From Haliea sp. (GTDB lineage: Bacteria; Pseudomonadota; Gammaproteobacteria; Pseudomonadales; Halieaceae), in contig JAHEBM010000004.1 in NCBI GenBank assembly GCA_024642245.1, positions 1-64,000 on the forward strand: a stretch of 64,000 nucleotides of DNA, in the 5' to 3' direction. Below, piece by piece: positions 49,749 to 58,798 of the stretch. How positions within the stretch are numbered: the first letter of the stretch is position 1; each line of letters begins with the position of its first letter. The translations under genes and the position numbers were made by a program. The notes under the pieces are model-generated. The model was not told the DNA's origin, made no database searches, and saw only the letters and a list, made by a program, of their open reading frames with translations.

Positions 49749-50888
49749 ATGTCTCAACCGGATAATTTTGGTTTTGGTGAGGAGGCGGCACTGCTCAAGG
49801 CGTCCGCTGGCAAGTTCTTCGCGGATAAATTCCCCACCGCCACGTTGCACGCGCTGGTGGCCGCCGAGCACCGGCCCGAGCGGACCGGACAGTGCCAGTG
49901 GGACGCCGCTCTGTGGCGGGAGATGGTCGAGCTCGGCTGGACCATGCTGGCGGTGCCGGAAGCGGCCGGGGGAGTGGGTATGCCGGCGGTGGCAGTTGCC
50001 GGCCTGGCCGAGGAACTGGGCAAGGCCGCGTTTCCCTGCCCGCTGCTGGGAACCATCAATGCGAGTTATGTGCTGGCAGCCTGCGGCGCGGCCGGCCTGC
50101 CTGCACTCCAGGAAATAGCCGAGGGGTATTCAGCCAGCCTCGCCATTACCGATAAACGCGGCTCGTGGGTCCCGGGCGATTGCGAAGTCACCTGCACGGA
50201 TGGTCGCTTGAATGGCACCGCGTGGTATGTGCAGGACGCCGGCAAGGCCGATCGATTGCTGGTCAGCGCGCATTGCGGCGGCAACGTCGGGCTTTACTGG
50301 GTGCCGGCCGACGCCCAGGGTATCACCGTGCACCCCGACGCCATCGTCGATCTCACCCGGGACCAGGCGCACATCAGCTTCGCGAATGTCACAGCGACCG
50401 AGGTTTGCGCCGATGGGCAGGCGGCGCTGGCCGAGGCCATGCCGGCGATATGGACCGTACTGGCGGCGGATATCGTGGGCGCCGCCGAATGGCAGCTGCA
50501 GACCACGGTGGAGTATGTCGGCACCCGCCAGCAGTTTGATCGACCCCTGGGTTTTTTCCAGGCGGTGAAACACCCGCTGGTCGATGTGATGCTGCAGATC
50601 GACCAGGCCAAGTCCCTGGTGTATAACGCGGCCTGCGCTATCGACTGCGAGCCCGCCAGGGCACCGCAGTACGCCCACATGGCGAAGGCCTCTGCCAGCG
50701 ACTGTGCAGCCCTGGCCTCGGGGCGTTCCGTGCAATTGCACGGCGGGATAGGCTTCACCTGGGAGTGTTTCGTACACCTGTACTTCAAGCGCCAGAAGCA
50801 CAGCCAGATGCTGTTTGGCGACGCCGCCTGGCACCGGGCACGGCTGGCCGACATCGTGATCGGCCCGGCTGCCGGCGCAGTCGCCTGA
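49749..50888 (+). CDS. Acyl-CoA dehydrogenase (smaller, divergent subunit)
   Basis: The 379-residue protein has the ACAD fold: LGWTMLAVPEAAGGVGMPAV near the N terminus and, at the C terminus, VGTRQQFDRPLGFFQAVKH, VQLHGGIGFTWECFVHLYFKR with the glutamate of the late active-site position. The central FAD-binding loop is degenerate compared with its neighbour (no GSD motif). That pattern is typical of the second subunit of heterotetrameric dehydrogenases. It probably acts together with the product of the preceding gene. An amidohydrolase gene follows after 36 nt. Confidence 0.87.
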   Translation: MSQPDNFGFGEEAALLKASAGKFFADKFPTATLHALVAAEHRPERTGQCQWDAALWREMVELGWTMLAVPEAAGGVGMPAVAVAGLAEELGKAAFPCPLLGTINASYVLAACGAAGLPALQEIAEGYSASLAITDKRGSWVPGDCEVTCTDGRLNGTAWYVQDAGKADRLLVSAHCGGNVGLYWVPADAQGITVHPDAIVDLTRDQAHISFANVTATEVCADGQAALAEAMPAIWTVLAADIVGAAEWQLQTTVEYVGTRQQFDRPLGFFQAVKHPLVDVMLQIDQAKSLVYNAACAIDCEPARAPQYAHMAKASASDCAALASGRSVQLHGGIGFTWECFVHLYFKRQKHSQMLFGDAAWHRARLADIVIGPAAGAVA

Positions 50889-50924
50889 AATGCACCTTGC
50901 ATGAATAAGCAAAGAGGTATCAGC

Positions 50925-52634
50925 GTGAAATGGAAAACTGTACTGGTCGTCATCGCGGCCCTTTTGGTCGGCTTCGGACTCCTGGTCAGGATGGCCACGC
51001 GCCTGCCCGAACCGCCGGCCCACCAGCTGTTCATCAATGGCACGGTACTCACCATGGATGCCGACAACCGGGTAGTTGAAGCGCTCGCCGTGCGCGGCGA
51101 CCGCATAGAGGCGGTGGGCAGTACTGAGCAGGTAATGGCGCTGGCGCAGGAGGACTCCGAGGTTGTGGACTTGCGGGGGCGTACCCTTCTTCCCGGGTTT
51201 ATCGATGCGCACGGGCATTTTCCCGGTTCCGGAATGAAGGTGATCTCCGCGGACCTGAACAGCCCGCCCATAGGCAAGCTCACCACCATGGGCGATGTGC
51301 TGGCGGCTCTCAGGGAGCAGGCCGCCAAAACACCCGCAGGCAAGTGGGTTTCCGGCTTTGGCTACGACGACACCCTCCTGGCCGAACGGCGCCACCCCAC
51401 CCGGGCGGAACTGGACGCCATATCAACGGAGCAACCGGTGGTGGCCATGCATATCTCCGGGCATATGCTGGTAGCCAACAGCGCGGCGCTGGCAGCTGTG
51501 GGCATAAGCGCGGACACGCCGGACCCGGAAGGTGGGGTTATCGGCCGGGAACCGGGGTCCGGCGAACTCAATGGTTTGCTCGAGGAAACCGCGCGACTGG
51601 GCATCCTGGTGAAGATGCAGGATATGAGCCTGATCGATACGTATCGCCTGATGAGGTTCGCTGCTAATGAGTATGCCGCGCGGGGCGTGACCACGGCCCA
51701 GTCCGGCGGCGTCAGCAAGAAGCTCGCTACAGGCCTGTCGCTTTTCAGCAAGCTGGGTATCATTCCCCAGCGGCTGGTGCTCTTCCCCTTTGAGACCGAG
51801 TTTGGCGATTCGCTCCTGAACGGCGATTACGATCCCGCGGATTACGAGAGCGACCGGGTGGTGATGGGTGCGGTGAAACTGGTGGCCGACGGTAGTATCC
51901 AGGGGTATACCGGCTACCTGAGCGAGCCCTACTACACACCCTACCACGGCGACGCCCGTTATCGCGGCTACCCGTCCATTCCCAGGGAAAAGTTGTTCGC
52001 CCAGGTCGCAGCGCTGCACAAGGCCGGTTACCAGATTGCCATTCATGGCAACGGGGATGAATCGATTGAGGACATACTGGACGCCTTCGAGTCAGCCCAG
52101 CGCGAGCACCCGGTGGCGGATCCACGCATGATTCTCATTCATGCCCAGATGGCCCGGCAGGACCAGGTAGCGCGAATGAAAAATCTCGGTGTCACTCCCA
52201 GTTTCTTTTCCGCCCACACCTGGTATTGGGGTGATCGCCATCGGGATATTTTTCTGGGGCCGGAGCGAGCCGCTGTTATCAGTCCCGCGAAGTGGGCGCA
52301 GGATTACCAGCTCCGCTTCAGCTCGCACCTGGATACGCCAGTGACGCCTATGCTGCCTCTACAGGCCGTGTGGAGCCAGGTATTCCGTATAAGTTATGGC
52401 GGGGACGTGCTGGGACCCGAGCAACGGATTGGGGTAATGGATGCCTTGCGGGCCGTCACGATCGATGCGGCCTGGCAGGTCTTCCAGGAGGGCGACAGGG
52501 GTTCACTGGAGCCGGGCAAATACGCCGATTTGGTGGTGCTTTCCGGTAACCCCCTGCTGAACCCACTGGAAATGCGTGAGCTGTCCGTGGAGCAAACGGT
52601 GATAGGTGGTGCAACGGTTTATCGCCGGCCCTGA
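50925..52634 (+). CDS. Membrane-anchored amidohydrolase (YtcJ-like)
   Basis: The 569-residue protein has an N-terminal transmembrane anchor or signal (about 4-22, TVLVVIAALLVGFGLLV) followed by a metal-dependent hydrolase of the amidohydrolase-3 family: LFINGTVLTMDADNRVVEAL, the metal motif PGFIDAHGHFPG and later AVKLVADGSIQGYTGYLSE and QIAIHGNGDESIEDILDA. It probably hydrolyses an amide or ester outside the cytoplasm. The GTG start at 50925 is preferred over an ATG 24 nt upstream because AAGAGG lies at correct spacing before it. It follows the acyl-CoA dehydrogenase pair and may belong to the same operon. Confidence 0.85.
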   Translation: MKWKTVLVVIAALLVGFGLLVRMATRLPEPPAHQLFINGTVLTMDADNRVVEALAVRGDRIEAVGSTEQVMALAQEDSEVVDLRGRTLLPGFIDAHGHFPGSGMKVISADLNSPPIGKLTTMGDVLAALREQAAKTPAGKWVSGFGYDDTLLAERRHPTRAELDAISTEQPVVAMHISGHMLVANSAALAAVGISADTPDPEGGVIGREPGSGELNGLLEETARLGILVKMQDMSLIDTYRLMRFAANEYAARGVTTAQSGGVSKKLATGLSLFSKLGIIPQRLVLFPFETEFGDSLLNGDYDPADYESDRVVMGAVKLVADGSIQGYTGYLSEPYYTPYHGDARYRGYPSIPREKLFAQVAALHKAGYQIAIHGNGDESIEDILDAFESAQREHPVADPRMILIHAQMARQDQVARMKNLGVTPSFFSAHTWYWGDRHRDIFLGPERAAVISPAKWAQDYQLRFSSHLDTPVTPMLPLQAVWSQVFRISYGGDVLGPEQRIGVMDALRAVTIDAAWQVFQEGDRGSLEPGKYADLVVLSGNPLLNPLEMRELSVEQTVIGGATVYRRP

Positions 52635-52808
52635 CCCCCCGCAAATTGATCAAATTATCAGCAAAAAAAGCCTGTGGAGCGGTCTCGGGCGAGTTTATTG
52701 TCGATTGCGTGGACACCCGGGAGTCATTCCGATATAAATACCCAAACGGCTTAAGTGAAAATAGGACTTATGCTGTTTTCAGCCGCAAGGGGAAACGAGC
52801 CGTAAGCT

Positions 52809-54515
52809 ATGTACCGCTACAGTGTCGATAACGCCGTAACCTACACCTCAGAAGATGTCGTGCTCTTCAGGGAATCACCCTTCGCCTGCTGGATGGAACG
52901 ACTCACCCTGGAGAATCCCGACCACGGTATTCCACCGGATATGGGCAGCCTGCCCCCCGGGGACAGCACAGAGCCCCAGGACGATATGGCCGACACCTTG
53001 CGCTCCGAGGGCAAGGACGTCCGCCTCATCGACTGGGACGCCCAGGAGCCGGAGCGGCGCCGGGCCACCCTGGAGGCAATGCGTAAAGGCGCCGATTTTA
53101 TTGTCAATGGCCAACTCGCCCTGGGTCCGCTTTCCGGCGCAGCCAATCTGCTGGTGCGCACCAGCGGCTATTCAGAGCTTGGCGATTTTCTTTACATCCC
53201 CTGCGATACGCAGGCGCGCAGCGGCTCGCATGCCGCTTTCCGTCTATGTTTCCTGGCCGACCTGCTGCACAGCCTGCAGGGCCAGTTACCGCCCCAGATG
53301 CTGATCATCCGGGGTGGCGACGATCTGGTGCCGCTGGCCACCGAGAGCCATATTTACCATTACCGGGCCGTAAAACAGCGTTTTATGGAGGCCATGCGCG
53401 GTTTCCGCAAGCACCGTATGCCAGACCCGGCTGAGTCGGCCCATTTCGGCCGCTGGTCTGACTGCGCCCACGAAGTGCTCAAGCAACGTTTGCTGAGCGA
53501 GGACCAGGTAGTCGAGGAAATTACCGACGACGATTATGTCGAGCCGATGCGCAGGGCGGTAGGCGCTGTTGTCGCTGCCGGCGCAGGTGCATACGACCGG
53601 GATGATGCGACTGTGCAGCCGCCCCAGGCAGACGAGCTGGCTACCGCCGGACAGCCCACGGGCGAGCTCGCTGCAGCCAGCGGCGGGAGAAGCAGCGTCG
53701 CGCCCGGTTTCACCCTGGCCGAGCAGGCGCGCATGCTGAAGCCGGGTACCTACAAGCCCGGTCCCGGTGTTTTCCGGTTCGGACGTCCTCGTCCCTCGGC
53801 GTCCGCCACCGACCAGCCCGCAGAGCCGGCAGTAGCCGCGAACCAGCCGGCTCCCGCGCAGCCGGAGTCCATTCAGGACAGGCCAAGATACAATCGCCGG
53901 GCGTCGGACGTGGCGCTGCAGAACCTGGAATTTATCGGCAGTAACCAGCACCTGCCTCTGTCTGGCCTGGATGCCGCACCGGTACCGGGTCAGGCCACTG
54001 CCGCCGTGCCGCCAGATGCCTCCACGGTACAGTCCGCAGGAGCAGGCAGAACCGCTCCGGCGCCTAGCCTCAGGGACCCGAGTCGCACCCCGGGTCGCTA
54101 CGGTTTTACGCCCTCCACGACACCGGAGCCGGCTCTGGGCAAGGGCGCGGTATGGGGTATTTCAATCGGCGGCGGCACGTTCCCGGGTGAAGAACCGCAG
54201 CCACAAAAATCCGCCGAGCAAGTCGTGCCCCCGGCACAAAGTGATCCGCAACTGCCGCCGTCACATTCCGGCATCGACATGGACGGTACGCATTTTGCTT
54301 CACCGGGACCGGGATTGAGGACCTCTGACCAATTGCTGTCGTCAGACATGGCATTTGCGCAGGAGAACGTCGGTCACGGGTTCGGCCAGGCGGCGGATTC
54401 CGGGCGGGCATCGCCCGCTAAGCGCCCGTTCAGCGACGGCGATTTTAGTGACGACACCGTCCTGAGCGGCCATTTCAGCAGCAGCCTGATCACCAGCGAC
54501 GATTACGACGGCTGA
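52809..54515 (+). CDS. Degenerate TM0106-type RecB-like nuclease domain with long disordered tail
   Basis: The 568-residue protein begins with a region (about 8-235) that resembles the N-terminal half of TM0106-family RecB-like nucleases: TYTSEDVVLFRESPFACWME, RKGADFIVNGQLALG, ELGDFLYIPCDTQARSG and LLHSLQGQLPPQMLIIRG. Two features suggest it is catalytically dead. The usual D-x-K is D133-T-Q135, and the usual Cys cluster at the domain end reads PDPAESAHFGRWSDCA, with Ala211 and Gly214 where cysteines would be. The remaining 330 residues are low-complexity, rich in Pro, Ala, Gly and acidic residues, with no recognised fold. The start at 52809 lies 175 bp after the amidohydrolase. The role is unknown; a scaffold or DNA-end binding protein is possible. 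Confidence 0.7.
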   Translation: MYRYSVDNAVTYTSEDVVLFRESPFACWMERLTLENPDHGIPPDMGSLPPGDSTEPQDDMADTLRSEGKDVRLIDWDAQEPERRRATLEAMRKGADFIVNGQLALGPLSGAANLLVRTSGYSELGDFLYIPCDTQARSGSHAAFRLCFLADLLHSLQGQLPPQMLIIRGGDDLVPLATESHIYHYRAVKQRFMEAMRGFRKHRMPDPAESAHFGRWSDCAHEVLKQRLLSEDQVVEEITDDDYVEPMRRAVGAVVAAGAGAYDRDDATVQPPQADELATAGQPTGELAAASGGRSSVAPGFTLAEQARMLKPGTYKPGPGVFRFGRPRPSASATDQPAEPAVAANQPAPAQPESIQDRPRYNRRASDVALQNLEFIGSNQHLPLSGLDAAPVPGQATAAVPPDASTVQSAGAGRTAPAPSLRDPSRTPGRYGFTPSTTPEPALGKGAVWGISIGGGTFPGEEPQPQKSAEQVVPPAQSDPQLPPSHSGIDMDGTHFASPGPGLRTSDQLLSSDMAFAQENVGHGFGQAADSGRASPAKRPFSDGDFSDDTVLSGHFSSSLITSDDYDG

Positions 54516-54530
54516 CCCGGCTGTATTCTT

Positions 54531-55688
54531 TTATCCTGGCCGCAGGGCACGAAAGCAGTTGCGCAGCTCTTCGAGGAACAGCGCAGGCTGCTCCAGTGCG
54601 GCAAAATGCCCCCCGCGGTCAAGTTCGTTCCAGTATGTCAGCTGGCTGAATCGCTTTTGCGCCCAGCGTCGACTGCTGCGAAAAATCTCTCTCGGGAAGA
54701 TAGAGCAGCCCACCGGCATGTGAATCGGTTCCATGTTGAGGGTGTTAAAACTTTCCCAGTAAAGCCTTGCGGAACTGGCGGCTGAGTTTGTCAGCCAATA
54801 GAACATCACGTTATCCAGCAATTCATCTCTTGTCAGTGCATGCTCGGGATGCTTGATGCCGTTTCGCTCGCAATCGGTCCAGGCGTAGAATTTCTCAACG
54901 ATCCACGCCATCTGGCCAACAGGCGAGTCCGCAAGACCGTAGGCCAGGGTCTGGGGGCGGGTGGATTGCTGCTTCGAGTAGCCCGAGTCCCACTGCCCAT
55001 AATACGATATGCCCTCCAGTGCCGACTGTTCCAGTGGGGTCAGGTTATTCATGGTGTCCGGGTCGGGCGCAACAATGGGCATGGTGACATGAATCCCGGC
55101 GCAGTGTTTTGTTTCTGTCTGTCCCATGCTTTGCGTGATTATCGCGCCCCAGTCGCCACCCTGTGCCACGTAGCGCTCGTAGCCAAGCCTTGCCATCAAC
55201 TCACCCCACATTCGCCCGATGTTTTCCACGGACGTACCAGCGCCGGTTGGTTTGCCTGAAAAACCGTAGCCGGGAAGGGAGGGGACCACGACATGAAAGG
55301 CATCTTCGGCCTTGCCGCCGTGGCTGACCGGGTCGGCCAGGGCATCGATGACCTTATGGAACTCCACCAGGGACCCGGGCCAGCCATGGGAGATAATAAT
55401 GGGCAGGGCGTTGGGCTCGGGGCTCCTGCGATGGATAAAGTGAATATCCGTACCGTCGAGGGTGGTGGTGAACTGTGGCCACTGGTTCAGGCGTTTTTCG
55501 AATTTGCGCCAGTCGTATCCGGCGGCCCAGTATTGTGCCAGCTCCCGGGCGTACTCCAGAGGGATACCCTGGTCCCAACCCTGGCAGGTTTCCCGGTCGG
55601 GCCAGCGTGTCAGTGACAGTCGCTGGCGCAGGTCCTCCAGTTGAGACTCGGCTACCGTGACATTGAATGGCAAAATCCCTGCAGACAT
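54531..55688 (-). CDS. Epoxide hydrolase (EHN-domain alpha/beta hydrolase)
   Basis: The 385-residue protein carries the N-terminal EHN domain (about 3-110) followed by an alpha/beta hydrolase: the oxyanion HGWPG (about 101-105), nucleophile Asp179 in AQGGDWGAII, and the base histidine near 361 in RGGHFAALEQP. Asp (not Ser) as nucleophile indicates epoxide hydrolysis, and RPQTLAYGLADSPVGQMAW is typical of this group. It should convert epoxides to diols in the cytoplasm. It converges with the preceding gene, and a 73-bp gap separates it from the SRPBCC-SDR gene on the same strand. Confidence 0.92.
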   Translation of the reverse strand: MSAGILPFNVTVAESQLEDLRQRLSLTRWPDRETCQGWDQGIPLEYARELAQYWAAGYDWRKFEKRLNQWPQFTTTLDGTDIHFIHRRSPEPNALPIIISHGWPGSLVEFHKVIDALADPVSHGGKAEDAFHVVVPSLPGYGFSGKPTGAGTSVENIGRMWGELMARLGYERYVAQGGDWGAIITQSMGQTETKHCAGIHVTMPIVAPDPDTMNNLTPLEQSALEGISYYGQWDSGYSKQQSTRPQTLAYGLADSPVGQMAWIVEKFYAWTDCERNGIKHPEHALTRDELLDNVMFYWLTNSAASSARLYWESFNTLNMEPIHMPVGCSIFPREIFRSSRRWAQKRFSQLTYWNELDRGGHFAALEQPALFLEELRNCFRALRPG

Positions 55689-55761
55689 AAAAAAGGTTCC
55701 TGATGGAAGTAAACTGTGCGCCCAACCCCAGGGCAAAGTGCACTGCCCAGGCAACACTACA

Positions 55762-57192
55762 CTAGCAGGGCACTACCTGACAGTCCCGGGCAGGGGTGCT
55801 GCGCCTGCAGCCTGCGAGGGCCTGGATCAGGGCCGCCCGTTCAGGTTCTGTTTCCCGGGTCGAGGAAAAGAGGTGAGTGGTGCGGGGTTCACGGTCGAGA
55901 AAAAGTTTGCCGCTGGCCAGGCCCGCCTCGCTTGCAACCGCCAGCCAGACAATGGTGTCAGCCCCCTGTTCGGGTGTGCGCAGTAGCGGCCTGGCCAGTC
56001 GGTAAAACAGCGGCAGGGACGACTCCACCCCCGGCGTGTTCGCCCAGCCGGGGTGCATGGCGTTTACCACGATGCCTTCGCCAGCCCACTGAACCGCCCA
56101 TTCCTCGGTCAGGATCATCAGTCCACGCTTGGCACGAGCGTAGGCAGCGCTGCCGGAATAACCTTCCCGGGGCGCTTCGAGCAGCGGCAGCTTCAATCTC
56201 GCGCCATACATGCCGCCCGATACCACGTTGATTACACGGCCACCTCCCGCCCTTGCCAGCAGGGGTTTCAAGCCCAATGTCAGGCGATAGGGGCTCAGCA
56301 GCAGCAGCGCGAAACTCTGCTCGAAGCCCTCGCTGGTTTCCCCGCGCGGATTGAACAGGGCGCCCGCATTGTTGATCAGTACGTCTATGGGTTTTTCCAG
56401 GCGTTTCAAGCGCTGTGTCAACCGCTCGACTTCCGCCATCAGGCTAAGGTCGGCTATTTCGATATGAATTCTGCCGTTGCCGGTTTCGCGTTCCAGTGCC
56501 TGTTTCAGGCCCAGGGCCTTGCGCTCATCCCGGATAACCAGCGTCAGTTCGGCTCCGAGGGCTGCCAGGGCCTGGGCGGTGGCGAGCCCAAGGCCTGAGT
56601 TGGCTCCGGTGATGACGACGTGCTTGTCGCCCATCCAGCGTGACATGGGTAGCCAGTCTTTCCTGCCCTTGTTGAATCCGCTGCGGGTGAAACGGGTGAT
56701 CGCCGGGAATACAAGCTGCTGCGCACGGCGGTTTGAGCTGGAAAGCACCGGTGCCGGAAATTTATCATCGAGCGCATTTTTCAGGCCCTGCACCGAATCG
56801 CGCCCCATTTTTTCCAGGCCGCCCCGGAACTTCCCGGCAAGCGCACCCAGTAGTCCCCTGAACGTGAAAGTCGCCCGGTAGTCGATACGTGTGCCGGTGG
56901 CGGACTCACTGAAGTGGATTTCATCTTCCACGTCAAAAAAACGGCTGGTGCCATGCAGGACCAGAACCTGGCCGGGCTCGTGACGGGTCAGGGTATAGTG
57001 CAGTGCGAACGTTCCAAGGGGATACCGGCAAGCAAGCTCGAAGCGCGTTCCGGTAGCGACCGGCCCCTTGCTGATTTTTCGCGCTGTGTCAGTGGTGCTG
57101 TCCCACTGCTGCGCGGTGCGAAAATCGGCCACATACGCAAAAGCCTCCTCCACCGGTCGATTAACGTCTATTTTCTCGTGCAGGGTAATCAT
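55762..57192 (-). CDS. Fusion of an SRPBCC (START-like) domain and a short-chain dehydrogenase
   Basis: The 476-residue protein joins an N-terminal SRPBCC ligand-binding domain (about 1-150; ITLHEKIDVNRPVEEAFAYV and FFDVEDEIHFSE) to an SDR oxidoreductase (about 188-465). The SDR part has the cofactor motif TGANSGLG (195-202), NNAG (274-277), catalytic Ser325 and the Tyr351-x-x-x-Lys355 pair in YARAK. Intact catalytic residues indicate an active NAD(P)-dependent dehydrogenase acting on a hydrophobic ligand held by the other domain. The ATG at 57192 is preferred over one 24 nt upstream because SRPBCC homology begins there. It may be co-transcribed with the epoxide hydrolase. Confidence 0.87.
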   Translation of the reverse strand: MITLHEKIDVNRPVEEAFAYVADFRTAQQWDSTTDTARKISKGPVATGTRFELACRYPLGTFALHYTLTRHEPGQVLVLHGTSRFFDVEDEIHFSESATGTRIDYRATFTFRGLLGALAGKFRGGLEKMGRDSVQGLKNALDDKFPAPVLSSSNRRAQQLVFPAITRFTRSGFNKGRKDWLPMSRWMGDKHVVITGANSGLGLATAQALAALGAELTLVIRDERKALGLKQALERETGNGRIHIEIADLSLMAEVERLTQRLKRLEKPIDVLINNAGALFNPRGETSEGFEQSFALLLLSPYRLTLGLKPLLARAGGGRVINVVSGGMYGARLKLPLLEAPREGYSGSAAYARAKRGLMILTEEWAVQWAGEGIVVNAMHPGWANTPGVESSLPLFYRLARPLLRTPEQGADTIVWLAVASEAGLASGKLFLDREPRTTHLFSSTRETEPERAALIQALAGCRRSTPARDCQVVPC

Positions 57193-57424
57193 ATGCCTGT
57201 CCGGGCCAAGCGTCATGTACTGTCATTACGCAGCCGGTTCCCTGGCGGTTCACGCCGGGTTGCCCTGGCGCGAAAATCTGACAAAACTGCCTCAAGCCAG
57301 CACGCTCCGTGTGCCCGCGAACCACTGATTGCGCCAGTGGGCTACACCGGTAAATATAGCACCATTGCAGGAGTGTGCATGATCGTCGCAAAAGCCGACT
57401 GGGCCCCGGTAAAAGTCGCTTGCC

Positions 57425-57823
57425 CTAGTCGTCCTCTACCCACACCTTGCGCAGCGGTTCACCGAAATCATCGTAGATAATCTTGCGCCTGGGCTGGGGC
57501 AGCCGGCTGCGTTTGCGCACCGCGCCACGCCGCGGTTTGAGCCGGCGCCTGGCTTCGATGGCGGCAACAACCTCGGGAATGGGCGTGCGTGGTACGGGTG
57601 GGTCGATAAACAGTCGGCGATTCAGGAACACGGGAGGATCGCCCGGGTTTTTGCCGCTGACTCCCCGGGGGATGTTTTCAACTTCACCGCCCCGCCGCAG
57701 GAATCGTTCGGTTTCCTCCTGCAGTTGAGCGCGCACATCCGCTTTTGACTCGGGCTTTTTCACCTGGACTGGCCCCTGCTTCCCATGACCCAAACCACTC
57801 AGTATAACCACGTGGCTGAACAA
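57425..57823 (-). CDS. Small basic protein, unknown; weak resemblance to SutA-type RNAP-associated proteins
   Basis: The 132-residue protein is rich in Arg, Lys and Pro, with RRRLKPRRGAVRKRSRLPQP near the C terminus and no signal peptide or membrane segment. A central EETERFLRRGGEVENIPRG recalls the EEFLSRGGKVQEI segment of SutA, an RNA polymerase-binding regulator of slow growth, but the resemblance is short and may be chance. The start is uncertain: a TTG at 57823 directly follows the preceding stop, and a GTG four codons on is an alternative. It is the last gene of a minus-strand trio. Confidence 0.6.
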   Translation of the reverse strand: MFSHVVILSGLGHGKQGPVQVKKPESKADVRAQLQEETERFLRRGGEVENIPRGVSGKNPGDPPVFLNRRLFIDPPVPRTPIPEVVAAIEARRRLKPRRGAVRKRSRLPQPRRKIIYDDFGEPLRKVWVEDD

Positions 57824-58798
57824 TTAAAGGTCCGCAGCCAGCCCGACCCCCGAAGCAATCTCCCGGCGCAGTTTTGCACCGGGGCCTTTTTCCTGTAATC
57901 GCACTTCCCCTTCGACGATGTCGATCCCCATGCTGGCGAAAATAGTGTCGAACGGCAGGACCGTTGTGGCAGTGGAGACTTCTTCATACAGCGGGCGAAA
58001 TAACAACACGCGGTTCAATCGATCCAGCTGGGATACTATTTCTTTTACGGACAGGCGTTGTTGCGCACAGCACTCGTTGAGTTTTTTCAGTGCATCGTCG
58101 AGGTTCTGCCTGCCGCCTGATTGCAGGCGGAGACGCGTGTCGGCTGCAAGAAAATACCACGCGCCTCCCCAGTACACCCGCATGAAACCGCCGTTCTCGC
58201 GCAGCCCGGCGCTCACCGTCTGTAACGACTGCCCGTCATACTGTGTTTCAGCCAGGCCGCGCTGGAAACCGTCGTACAATTTCTGCCACATCTGCTGCTC
58301 ACTGATCAGGCCGATGCGTGCCTGCAGGATATTCTGGTAGTAACTCGCCAGGCCTTCGCTGAACCAGGCGTCGCCCCAACCCCGGTAGGGGATCAGCAGG
58401 TGCGCGAGTTCGTGGTAGCTCGTCCAGGCTTTCTCCAGTTCGGCGGTGGAAGCGACGCTGCTGGTAAAAAATTCTACCCGGTCGATCTCTTCCCGGTGGA
58501 CCTGTGCCCAGGGAATAGGATCGCTGGCGCTGGCCGCTGTCGGGCTGATTGAAATCTGCCAGTGCCGGTTGGGCCAGTGCCCATACACCTGGCGCAGGGC
58601 GTCAGCAATATTTTCAGTCCATTGCAGCAGGTTATCGCGCATCGAAGGTTTGAACTGTGTGCTGACGAATACCTCCAGATTACGGCCGTCACGTTTTATG
58701 AGGTGCCGCGTGGTGGCGTCATCCGCCGGAGACGCGATTGCCGGTAGCAGCAGTCCCAGCAGGCTGCACATAAGCAGGGAAACAGCGGTTTTTCTCAC
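57824..58798 (-). CDS. Exported HExxH metallopeptidase-like protein
   Basis: The 324-residue protein has a signal peptide (about 1-23, LLMCSLLGLLLPAIASPA) and a gluzincin-like site: His129-Glu130-x-x-His133 in SYHELAHLLIP, followed by Glu148 in WFSEGLASYY, where the third ligand is 14 residues after the second His (classical M1 peptidases have 18). The surrounding pattern resembles M1/M61-type peptidases. It may be a periplasmic or secreted peptidase or a related metalloprotein. It overlaps the upstream MBL gene by 4 nt, and the next gene begins directly after its stop. Confidence 0.75.
   Translation of the reverse strand: MRKTAVSLLMCSLLGLLLPAIASPADDATTRHLIKRDGRNLEVFVSTQFKPSMRDNLLQWTENIADALRQVYGHWPNRHWQISISPTAASASDPIPWAQVHREEIDRVEFFTSSVASTAELEKAWTSYHELAHLLIPYRGWGDAWFSEGLASYYQNILQARIGLISEQQMWQKLYDGFQRGLAETQYDGQSLQTVSAGLRENGGFMRVYWGGAWYFLAADTRLRLQSGGRQNLDDALKKLNECCAQQRLSVKEIVSQLDRLNRVLLFRPLYEEVSTATTVLPFDTIFASMGIDIVEGEVRLQEKGPGAKLRREIASGVGLAADL

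Noticed and set aside
50130-51395. Open frame of 421 codons opposite the dehydrogenase and amidohydrolase genes
   Set aside because: It crosses two clearly coding genes and has low-complexity composition typical of antisense shadows.
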